Of a stretch of 64,000 nucleotides of DNA, positions 1-6,674 are shown one piece after another. Within the stretch, counting starts at the first letter, position 1; each line of letters starts with the position of its first letter. Origin of the DNA: Rathayibacter_A sp036510655. GTDB lineage: Bacteria; Actinomycetota; Actinomycetes; Actinomycetales; Microbacteriaceae. The DNA is taken from positions 1-64,000 of the forward strand of contig DATCDQ010000081.1 of NCBI GenBank assembly GCA_036510655.1, given 5' to 3'. A program made the translations under genes and the position numbers. The notes beneath the pieces are model-generated. The model was not told the DNA's origin. It was given only the letters and a program-made list of their open reading frames with translations, and searched no databases.

Positions 1-1
1 C

Positions 2-135
2 ATCCAACGCCGCGCATTCGAACTACTCAGCCAACCCATCCCGATCGGACTGAAGTAGACAGAACCATCACCCGAAACACCCGGCAGATCCCCGCAAACA
101 CGGGGATTTTTCACGTCAACACGAACGTAACTTCG
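2..135 (+). mobile_element. Right-hand end of an unidentified insertion element
   Basis: A short open frame enters from outside the window and stops with TAG at 56-58; its last residues read IQRRAFELLSQPIPIGLK. A strong intrinsic terminator follows at 88-111. The DNA to about 135 then interrupts a GntR-type coding sequence on the other strand. Reading-frame tail, terminator and broken host gene together indicate the 3' end of an insertion sequence. I do not recognise the family from this tail, and the terminal repeat cannot be fixed because the other end lies outside the window. Confidence 0.55.
88..111 (+). terminator. Intrinsic terminator at the end of the insertion element
   Basis: A 7-bp perfect stem (ATCCCCG at 88-94, CGGGGAT at 101-107) with loop CAAACA is followed by TTTT. 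It lies 30 bp after the stop of the element's reading frame, as expected for a transposase-gene terminator. Confidence 0.7.
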
Positions 136-246
136 GGTTAGCCGTTGCGCGACCTGCTCGCTGCGACCGGCGTCGGCCAGCTGGGCGAAGATCGCCTCGC
201 GCGCGGCCGATCCGACCCGTGGTGTCGGAGCCTCAGATGTGCCCAT
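136..246 (-). pseudogene. 5' fragment of a GntR/FCD-type regulator, broken by the insertion element
   Basis: Reading leftward from ATG at 246-244, the first 36-37 residues include REAIFAQLADAGR followed by SEQVAQRL. This resembles the N-terminal start of actinobacterial GntR/FadR-type regulators with an FCD domain, where the winged helix should follow. Instead the frame runs into the insertion element at about 136-139, so the DNA-binding domain is cut off here. The gene is divergent from the CoA-transferase/acyl-CoA dehydrogenase pair at 353-2838 and was probably its regulator (inference from position). If the rest survives, it lies left of the window. The family call rests on a short stretch. 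Confidence 0.6.
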
Positions 247-352
247 GCAGATCACACTATCCGAGCAGCAGCGTTCCCTCCGGTAAATCATTCGGTCTAG
301 GATGAATTCAATTCGATGCGGCGTGACCGTGGTCCCATGCGAAGGCGGATGA

Positions 353-1609
353 ATGACCCAGAGCGACTCGATCGGCACTGCGCCGTTGGCTGGCACTGCG
401 CCGTTGGCCGGCGTGCGCGTCGCCGACTTCTCGCGCGTGCTCGCCGGGCCGTACGCCACCATGATGCTCGCGGACTTCGGCGCTGACGTCATCAAGATCG
501 AATCTCCGGCCGGCGACGACACGCGGGCCTGGGCGCCGCCTGTCGACGAGCGCGGCGAGTCCACCTATTTCGCGAGCGTCAACCGCAACAAGCGTTCGCT
601 CGTCTGCGACCTGGCGACGGATGCTGGACTTGCTCGGGCGCGCCGGCTCGCGACATCCGCCGACGTCGTCATCGAGAACTTCCGGCCCGGCGTGATGACG
701 AAGTTCGGGCTGGACTACGAGAGCGTCCGCGGAGCGAATCCGGGCGTCGTGTACTGCTCGATCACCGGCTTCGGGTCGGGCGCTGGTGCGTCGCTGCCCG
801 GCTACGACCTGCTCGTGCAGGCCGTCGGCGGGCTGATGAGCCTCACCGGTGACCCCGGGGGTGAGCCGAACAAGGTCGGTGTCGCACTCGTCGATGTGGT
901 GACCGGGCTGAACGCACTGTCGGGAATTCTGCTTGCGCTTCGGGCGCGAGAGACAACCGGTGTCGGTTCGCTTGTCGCCGTTGACCTCATGACGAGCTTG
1001 CTGTCTGCTCTGGTCAACCAGGCGTCTTCGACGCTCGCGACGGGCGTTGCGCCCCCTCGGCTGGGCAACGCGCACCCGAGCATCGCGCCGTATGAACTGT
1101 TCCGGGCGGCCGACCGCGCCCTCGTAATCGCCGTCGGCAACGACAGGCAGTTCCGGGCGCTGGCCGGTGTGTTGGCGGAGGGGGCCGTGCCGGCGGATGC
1201 TGCAGCGCCGGCGGAAGCAGCAGTGCCGGCGAATGCTGCAGTGCCGGCGAACAAGGCCGGCCTGGGCTCGCTGGCTGACGACCCGCGATTCGCCACGAAT
1301 GTGCTGCGCGTTGCGCACAGGCAGGAACTGCGCACGTTGATCGAAGCGCGCCTCGCCACGGCATCCGCAGCACGCTGGGTCGAGTTGCTCTCGGCAGCGG
1401 GCGTGCCGGCCGGGCTCGTGAACGGAGTCGACGAGGCGTTCCAGTTCGCTGAAACGCTCGGGCTGAGCCCGGTGGCCGAGCTGTCCGACGGATCCGGGCG
1501 ACGCGGCCGGTTCGTCGCCAACCCGATCCACCTGAGTGGCGCTGATGCCGACTACCGCAGCCTGGCACCCCGTCTCGGCGAACACGACGATGCCGATTGG
1601 CTCACATGA
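353..1609 (+). CDS. Class III (CaiB/BaiF) CoA-transferase
   Basis: Predicted cytosolic family III acyl-CoA transferase of 418 residues, moving CoA between an acyl-CoA donor and a free carboxylic acid through an aspartyl-CoA thioester. The N-terminal block VRVADFSRVLAGPYATMMLA, the NRNKRSL motif (about residues 78-84), the VIENFRPG block and GYDLLVQA with the likely catalytic Asp152 are all present. The C-terminal half carries the usual GNAHPSIAPYE motif. Two in-frame 18-bp repeat tracts lengthen the protein: a GTAPLA duplication near residue 10 and four Ala/Pro-rich hexapeptides at about residues 279-302. The acyl-CoA dehydrogenase follows directly. With that glutaryl-CoA-dehydrogenase-like partner, the transferase could activate glutarate or a related dicarboxylate (inference). 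Confidence 0.85.
   Translation: MTQSDSIGTAPLAGTAPLAGVRVADFSRVLAGPYATMMLADFGADVIKIESPAGDDTRAWAPPVDERGESTYFASVNRNKRSLVCDLATDAGLARARRLATSADVVIENFRPGVMTKFGLDYESVRGANPGVVYCSITGFGSGAGASLPGYDLLVQAVGGLMSLTGDPGGEPNKVGVALVDVVTGLNALSGILLALRARETTGVGSLVAVDLMTSLLSALVNQASSTLATGVAPPRLGNAHPSIAPYELFRAADRALVIAVGNDRQFRALAGVLAEGAVPADAAAPAEAAVPANAAVPANKAGLGSLADDPRFATNVLRVAHRQELRTLIEARLATASAARWVELLSAAGVPAGLVNGVDEAFQFAETLGLSPVAELSDGSGRRGRFVANPIHLSGADADYRSLAPRLGEHDDADWLT
374..409 (+). repeat. In-frame 18-bp tandem duplication in the CoA-transferase
   Basis: GGCACTGCGCCGTTGGCT at 374-391 is followed directly by a copy at 392-409 that differs only in the last base. It encodes a doubled GTAPLA near the N-terminus, ahead of the conserved fold. 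Confidence 0.9.
1187..1258 (+). repeat. Four 18-bp in-frame tandem units in the CoA-transferase
   Basis: Four consecutive 18-bp units at 1187, 1205, 1223 and 1241 follow the pattern (G)TGCCGGCG(G/A)ATGCTGCA, the last more diverged. They encode six-residue repeats of the type VPADAA, APAEAA and VPANAA. The length is always a multiple of three, so the frame is kept. They probably form a flexible surface loop. Confidence 0.9.
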
Positions 1610-1665
1610 TCCGGCGCACGCTGAAATCCGACCGAACTCTCAAGCAATTCGAACGAAGGACACTC

Positions 1666-2838
1666 ATGACCGACTTGATCGTCGACACCGTCTTCGAACT
1701 CGACGCACTGCTCAGCGACGAAGAGCGCGAGTGGCAGCAACGGGCGCGCGCGTTCGCGACAACGCGCATCCTGCCGGTGATCGAGGAGGACTTCGAGAAT
1801 CAGCACTTTCGGCACGAGCTCGTCCCAGAGCTCGGAGCGGCCGGTTTCCTCGGAATGCACCTGCACGGCTACGGATGCGCCGGAGCGAGCCCCGTCGCGT
1901 ACGGCCTGGTCTGCCTCGAACTGGAGGCGGCGGACAGCGGATGGCGCACCTTCGTTTCCGTGCAGGGCTCGCTGGCGATGTCCGCGATTCACAAGCACGG
2001 CTCCGAGGAACAGAAGCAGCAGTGGCTGCCGCGGATGGCCCGCGGCGAGGCGGTCGGCTGTTTCGGCCTCACGGAACCGGCCGGTGGCAGCGATCCGGCC
2101 GCAATGACCACGACCGCGCGGCGGGACGGCGACGAATGGGTGATCGACGGTGCCAAGCGTTGGATCGGTTTGGCGTCGATCGCCGATATTGCCGTGATCT
2201 GGGCGAAGGACGCATCCGACGGCGTTGTGCGCGGATTCCTCGTACCGACTGACACCGCCGGTTTCACGGCAACGCCCATCGTCGGCAAGCTGTCGATGCG
2301 AGCGTCGATCCAGTGCGACATCACCCTGCAGGGTGTGCGCGTTGCGGCGAATGCCATGCTGCCCGGGGCGAGGGGGCTTTCCGGTCCGTTCTCCTGCCTG
2401 GACGAAGCTCGTTATGGCATCGTCTGGGGTGCGATGGGCGCGGCGCGTAGTTGCCTTGAGGCGGCAACGCAGCGCTCGCGCAGTCGAGAGGTGTTCGGCG
2501 CACCGATCGGCGCACGCCAACTCGTGCAGGCCAAGCTGGCCGACATGTTCGTCGAATACGAGAAGGGCGTGCTGCTAGCCCTGCACCTCGGCCGGCTCAA
2601 GGAGCGCGGCACGCTCACTCCTGCTCAGATCAGCGTGGGCAAACTCAACAGCGTGCGCGAAGCGATCGCGATCGCCGGGGCGGCGCGGGGCATCCTGGGT
2701 GGCGATGGAATCACCAGTGAGTTCCCGGTGATGCGACATCTGGCGAATCTCGAGTCCGTGCGCACATATGAGGGAACAGACGAGATCCACCAGCTCGTGC
2801 TCGGCCGCGCGCTCACCGGAATCGCGGCGTTCGCCTGA
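1666..2838 (+). CDS. Acyl-CoA dehydrogenase, glutaryl-CoA-dehydrogenase-like
   Basis: FAD enzyme of about 390 residues, predicted to oxidise an acyl-CoA at the alpha-beta bond. The FAD/substrate segment CFGLTEPAGGSDPAAMTT, the WVIDGAKRWIGLASIADIAV block and the C-terminal RTYEGTDEIHQLVLGRALTG, with probable catalytic Glu at about residue 369, resemble glutaryl-CoA dehydrogenases more than short-chain enzymes. ATG at 1666 is preferred over the in-frame 1597 because GAAGGA lies 6-8 bp upstream and the family homology begins there; the longer start would overlap the CoA-transferase. It is co-oriented 56 bp after the CoA-transferase, so the two probably form an operon for a C5 dicarboxylate or similar acid (inference). 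Confidence 0.85.
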   Translation: MTDLIVDTVFELDALLSDEEREWQQRARAFATTRILPVIEEDFENQHFRHELVPELGAAGFLGMHLHGYGCAGASPVAYGLVCLELEAADSGWRTFVSVQGSLAMSAIHKHGSEEQKQQWLPRMARGEAVGCFGLTEPAGGSDPAAMTTTARRDGDEWVIDGAKRWIGLASIADIAVIWAKDASDGVVRGFLVPTDTAGFTATPIVGKLSMRASIQCDITLQGVRVAANAMLPGARGLSGPFSCLDEARYGIVWGAMGAARSCLEAATQRSRSREVFGAPIGARQLVQAKLADMFVEYEKGVLLALHLGRLKERGTLTPAQISVGKLNSVREAIAIAGAARGILGGDGITSEFPVMRHLANLESVRTYEGTDEIHQLVLGRALTGIAAFA

Positions 2839-2975
2839 GCGCCGTCGCTGGGCAGCCCGCGCCGCGAAGACGGCCGTCTGGTCGTCGCCTGAGAGTCGCC
2901 GCGCCGCGCCGCGCCGGTTCGGCGTCGGTGTCGGCGTTCGAATCGGCCGCCCTGGCCGCCGCGGCTCGCTGGTTT

Positions 2976-3027
2976 CTGGTGCGCAGACTGCTCTCCTCGG
3001 AGAGGCCGAGAGCATTCTGCGCACCAG
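2976..3027. repeat. Long palindromic repeat (first of two adjacent copies)
   Basis: Arms CTGGTGCGCAGACTGCTCTC (2976-2995) and GAGAGCATTCTGCGCACCAG (3008-3027) are complementary at 19 of 20 positions around a 12-nt loop. There is no T-tract, so it is not a classical intrinsic terminator. It lies in the roughly 300 bp between the acyl-CoA dehydrogenase and the kinase remnant, where I see no intact gene. Confidence 0.85.
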
Positions 3028-3078
3028 TTGTCATGATCGCCAGCGGATGCCCACAGCGTCGGCGCCGTTCGCTCGTTT

Positions 3079-3132
3079 CTGGTTCGCAGAGTGCGGTCTT
3101 GCCCAGCGCCTTGAGCATTTTGCGCACCACTT
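3079..3132. repeat. Second, degenerate copy of the palindromic repeat
   Basis: CTGGTTCGCAGAGTGC at 3079-3094 and GCATTTTGCGCACCACTT at 3115-3132 form a weaker version of the palindrome 100 bp upstream. The right arm reappears in inverse orientation at 62581-62598 with one mismatch, so this is a dispersed family. Confidence 0.7.
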
Positions 3133-3143
3133 GGAGTCGCGAC

Positions 3144-3440
3144 CCGCACCGAGTGTCGCTTGCCGGCAGCACGGGGCGCCTCAACGAAGCGGATAGACAG
3201 TTCAGACAAGACCTGGCCGACGCGACCGGCCGCCCGGTTGCCGTTGCGGCCAGCGAGCACGACCATTCCGCGCTCGGCGCCGCATACTGGGCTGCAGGCG
3301 CTGCCCTCGACTGGCTTCTCGAACCGGTGCCGCCGGCGGCGCTCATCGAACCGGATCCGACGCGGAGCACTCTCTGGGATGATCGCGCTGAGGAACAGGA
3401 TGCCGTGCGCCGCGCACTCTACCCGGAGACAGCGCAATGA
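3144..3440 (+). pseudogene. C-terminal remnant of an FGGY-type sugar kinase
   Basis: One frame from about 3144 to TGA at 3438-3440 reads like the end of an FGGY carbohydrate kinase: AGSTGRLNEADRQFRQDLAD, then ATGRPVAVAASEHDHSALGA and a terminal RALYPETAQ. These match the family pattern of a Gly-rich turn, an LAD..GRPV strand and an SALGAA helix. Nothing upstream encodes the kinase N-terminus or ATP site; palindromic repeats replace it. I read it as a truncated gene. It ends 16 bp before lysA and may share its transcript. Confidence 0.55.
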
Positions 3441-3456
3441 ATGCGAAGGTGTAGCA

Positions 3457-4785
3457 ATGATCGACCTGAGTCTGTACCCGGCGGGCAGCCACCTGGACGA
3501 GCACGGCCGGCTGGTGGTCGGCGGGTGCGCGGTCGCCGACGTGATCGAACAGTTCGGCACACCGGCCTACGTCATCGATGAGGGCGCGCTGCGTGAGCGT
3601 GCGCGCGAGTACCGCGAGGCATTCGCGTCGCGGCATCCGAATTCGCTGGTGTTGTTCGCCTCGAAGAGCTTTCCCAGCGCATCCGTCATCGGGGCGATCG
3701 CCGAAGAGGGCTGCGGCAGCGACGTTGCAGCCGGCGGCGAACTGCTGATCGCCGTGGCCGGCGGCGCCGACCCGTCGCGGATGGTGCTCCATGGCAATGC
3801 GAAAACGGATGCCGACATCCAGACGGCGCTGGATGCCGGCGTGCGTTACATCGTCATCGACAACCTCGACGACGTGGCCGGGATCGCGCGGCTCGCGAGT
3901 GCGCCCGTTCCCGTGTTGCTGCGCGTGAGCCCGGCTGTGGATGCGCCGACGCACTCCGCGATGGCCACCGGCAGCGACGCCTCCAAGTTCGGCATTCCAT
4001 CGGGGCAGATCGCGGACGTGATCGCACGCATCCGCCGCGAGCCGATGCTCGACCTGCGCGGACTGCACGCGCACATTGGATCGCAGATCCTCGACGTGTC
4101 GCAGTTCGAGGCGGAGGTTGCCGCGCTCGGCCGGCTGGAGCACTTCCCGGTCTACGATCTGGGCGGCGGGCTCGGCGTGAGGTATGTCAGCGAGGATGCC
4201 GCGCCATCCGTTGATGAATACGCCGAGCGCGTCGTCGCTGAAGTGCACCGGCACCTCGGTGCGGACGTTGAGCTGCTGGTCGAGCCGGGCCGCTCTATGG
4301 TTGCGCCGAACGGCATCACCGCCTATCGAGTGGTCACGGTCAAACACGGGCTGCGAACGCACGTTGCGGTCGACGGAGGCATGGGCGACAACTTGGAGGT
4401 TTCGCTGTACGGGCAGCCGTTTCAGCCATCCATCATCGACAAGACCGGGCCGCTCGAAACGGTGGATGTCGTCGGCCGGCACTGCGAATCCGGCGACACC
4501 CTGGTGCGTGATATCGCGCTCGTGCATCCGGAGGTCGGCGACCTGCTGACGGTTCCGGTGACCGGCGCCTACTGTTACACGATGTCGAACAATTACAACG
4601 CTGCGCTGCGTCCGCCGGTGGTGTTCTGTCGAGACGGTGTCGCCCGCCTGGCTGTGCGCCGCGAGAACATCGACGACCTGCTGCGCCGCGAGCAGTTGAT
4701 CCCACCCTCCCGTGAGTTGCCCCAAATGACCCTTCATGAGGCAACTCACGGCCAGGAAGAACGCGGCCAGGAAGAACGCCCATGA
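3457..4785 (+). CDS. lysA: Diaminopimelate-decarboxylase-family PLP enzyme
   Basis: Fold-type III PLP decarboxylase of 442 residues, predicted to convert meso-diaminopimelate to L-lysine. It shows the PLP lysine in LFASKSFPS (Lys70), HAHIGSQI, the glycine loop YDLGGGLGVRY, EPGRSM, the CESGD motif with the active-site Cys at about 343, and TGAYCYTMSNNYN. ATG 3457 has GAAGG 7-11 bp upstream; the upstream open frame belongs to kinase-remnant sequence. The last ~20 codons, including SRELPQMTLHEATHG, are encoded by a dispersed palindromic repeat (4710-4751), so the C-terminus is probably acquired. It is not beside argS, hom or thrC as actinobacterial lysA often is, so it may be a paralogue acting on another D-centre amino acid. 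Confidence 0.8.
   Translation: MIDLSLYPAGSHLDEHGRLVVGGCAVADVIEQFGTPAYVIDEGALRERAREYREAFASRHPNSLVLFASKSFPSASVIGAIAEEGCGSDVAAGGELLIAVAGGADPSRMVLHGNAKTDADIQTALDAGVRYIVIDNLDDVAGIARLASAPVPVLLRVSPAVDAPTHSAMATGSDASKFGIPSGQIADVIARIRREPMLDLRGLHAHIGSQILDVSQFEAEVAALGRLEHFPVYDLGGGLGVRYVSEDAAPSVDEYAERVVAEVHRHLGADVELLVEPGRSMVAPNGITAYRVVTVKHGLRTHVAVDGGMGDNLEVSLYGQPFQPSIIDKTGPLETVDVVGRHCESGDTLVRDIALVHPEVGDLLTVPVTGAYCYTMSNNYNAALRPPVVFCRDGVARLAVRRENIDDLLRREQLIPPSRELPQMTLHEATHGQEERGQEERP
4710..4751. repeat. Dispersed palindromic repeat, copy A, inside the end of lysA
   Basis: Perfect 12-bp arms CCGTGAGTTGCC (4710-4721) and GGCAACTCACGG (4740-4751) enclose a spacer containing AAATGACCCTTC. The same arms and spacer recur, inverted, at 28396-28437 and, more diverged, at 38323-38366. 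Here it is read as coding sequence. Confidence 0.9.
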
Positions 4786-4797
4786 CGAGCCCAATGG

Positions 4798-6549
4798 ATG
4801 CGGCCGCGATCGCTTGCGCGACTCGACCTGCTTCTCGCGGACATCGGGGCGCATTGGCCGGTACCTGGCGGGGTCGTGGTGGTGGTCGACGCCTCGGGCA
4901 CGGTCCTGACGCGCCCGTTCGGATTCGCCAATCTAGACGCAGGTGCGGTCGTCACCGGCGAGGAGCTGTTCGAGATCGGTTCGATCAGCAAGGTCGCAAC
5001 CGCGATCGTCATCCATCAACTCATCGACGAGGGCCGTTTCGGGCTGGGTACGCCGATCGTCGAACTCCTGCCCTGGTTCAATGCCGACGGTGCCGACCGG
5101 ATCACCGTCCGCAACCTGCTGCACCACAGGGCCGGGCTCATCTCCGGTTCGGATGCGATGCCGGATGAACTCGCACAGGCGCTGCTGGCCGCTCGCAGCG
5201 TGCTCGCGCCGGTCGCGGCACACTTCCACTACTCGAATCTCGGCTACATCCTGCTCTCGCTGGCAGCGGCCACGGTAACCGGTCGCACGCTCGCCGAGCT
5301 CGTGAGCACACGCGTGCTGCATCCGCTCGGCATGACTGACGCGATCGCGGCGGTGCGGCATGAGCATCGCGCGCGCCTGGCACAGGGCTATGCGCCCGTG
5401 CACGACGACCGGCCATGGCTGCCCGGCGACCCGTTTGCGCCGGCCGCGTTCGAGCGCATGATCACGGCGCTAGCGCCGGGCGGCGAAGACACCCTGCAAC
5501 TCGTCGGAAGCGCACCCGCCGACGATAGCCGGTACGGCTTGGGCATCAATGTCGAACGCCACGGAGAGCGCACAGTGCTCACCCACGGCGGCGGCATGGT
5601 CGGCTACGCGTCGTTCGTCTTGGCAGACGCGACCGAGGGCCGCGGCGTTGTTGTGCTCACCAATGCGAACGGTGACAGCCCGGTGGCCGAGGCCATTGCG
5701 CGGGCCGCCGCAGCGTGGGCCGGTGGCCGCGATGCGACGACGCACCTTGACCCGGCGATGTGGCAGCAACCGGGCGCGCAGTCAGCAGCTGTCGCGGCAA
5801 CGGATGATGCGCGGATCTCTTTGGGCCCAAGCTGGTCTGCGATGTCGGGCGGCGGCGCTGTTACTGCAGCGGGTGCGGCCCGTCCACGCGCAATCGAACC
5901 CGCGATGCTCGGCGCGTTCGAGGGCCGAGACGCGGCCGGCCGGGAGCTCGCCTTGACTATCCGTCACGCTCCGGTGTCGTCTGCAGGCCAAGGCGATGCG
6001 GACGATGCGGGCGGCGCTGACGGTGCTGATAATACGGACGGCGCGGCACTGGAGATTGAGTCGGATGGCGTGACTGCCGCGATGAACTGGGGCTGGGGCG
6101 CGCGAGTCGCCACGACGCATCCGGAATTTCGGACGTTCGCATTCGAGTTCGAGTCCCGCGACGGGCTCCCTGTGTGGACATGGGGAGGCGTCGTGTTCGC
6201 AGCCGCGCCGGACGCACCAGCCGCGGGGATCGCTGGAGCCGCTTCGGTTGAGGCGGCTGACGCAGACGCGCTTCGAACGGGCGCCTACGTCGGGCACTAC
6301 CGCTCATACTCCCCGTGGTTCACAAACTTTCGGGTGGTGTTGCGCTCAGGAACGCTCGTGCTCATCGCGGCCACCGGCGTCGAAGCGCCCGCGGAAGACG
6401 TTCCGCTCGTCGAGCTCGAACCCGGTGTTTTTCGGATCGGCGCCGACGAGTGGCTATCCGAACGCCTGAACTTCGGTCCGATTGTCGACGGTCGGGCCGC
6501 CTGGTGCGACCGCGACGGATGCCTGTACTCGCGGGCCTTCACGGCCTGA
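4798..6549 (+). CDS. Serine hydrolase of the beta-lactamase/D-aminopeptidase fold
   Basis: A 583-residue penicillin-binding-protein-like serine hydrolase. The catalytic triad of motifs is visible: SISK (Ser62, Lys65), YSN (Tyr145-Asn147) and HGGG starting at His263, the class C/esterase counterpart of KTG. About 300 residues after the catalytic domain form a beta-rich extension of unknown role. No signal peptide is obvious, so it is probably cytosolic. The start is unclear: an ATG at 4782, overlapping the lysA stop and with a good GGAAGA site, is in another frame that would need a shift near 4800-4830 to join the conserved sequence. The first in-frame ATG, 4798, lacks a ribosome site. Its substrate cannot be told; the neighbour suggests amino-acid or peptide chemistry. 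Confidence 0.75.
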   Translation: MRPRSLARLDLLLADIGAHWPVPGGVVVVVDASGTVLTRPFGFANLDAGAVVTGEELFEIGSISKVATAIVIHQLIDEGRFGLGTPIVELLPWFNADGADRITVRNLLHHRAGLISGSDAMPDELAQALLAARSVLAPVAAHFHYSNLGYILLSLAAATVTGRTLAELVSTRVLHPLGMTDAIAAVRHEHRARLAQGYAPVHDDRPWLPGDPFAPAAFERMITALAPGGEDTLQLVGSAPADDSRYGLGINVERHGERTVLTHGGGMVGYASFVLADATEGRGVVVLTNANGDSPVAEAIARAAAAWAGGRDATTHLDPAMWQQPGAQSAAVAATDDARISLGPSWSAMSGGGAVTAAGAARPRAIEPAMLGAFEGRDAAGRELALTIRHAPVSSAGQGDADDAGGADGADNTDGAALEIESDGVTAAMNWGWGARVATTHPEFRTFAFEFESRDGLPVWTWGGVVFAAAPDAPAAGIAGAASVEAADADALRTGAYVGHYRSYSPWFTNFRVVLRSGTLVLIAATGVEAPAEDVPLVELEPGVFRIGADEWLSERLNFGPIVDGRAAWCDRDGCLYSRAFTA

Positions 6550-6674
6550 CGATTCGCCCAGCCCCTGCGTGGCATTCACGCAAAACCGGACTCTTTGCGA
6601 CAAACCGGATCGAAATCGAATTCCGATCCTGTCTGTCGTTCGAAGTCCGGTCTAGCGTGAAGGCGCTCGCTGTA

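Noticed and set aside
308..1585. Long minus-strand open frame opposite the CoA-transferase
   Set aside because: Composition is Arg/His-rich with no family motifs; it is the antisense shadow of the conserved plus-strand gene in GC-rich DNA.
3160..3456. Possible N-terminal extension of lysA
   Set aside because: The added codons read out-of-frame kinase-remnant DNA; the start at 3457 has a good ribosome site and begins at the conserved region.
3343..4854. 503-codon minus-strand frame opposite lysA
   Set aside because: Lacks motifs and a ribosome site; the plus-strand frame has every expected PLP-decarboxylase motif.
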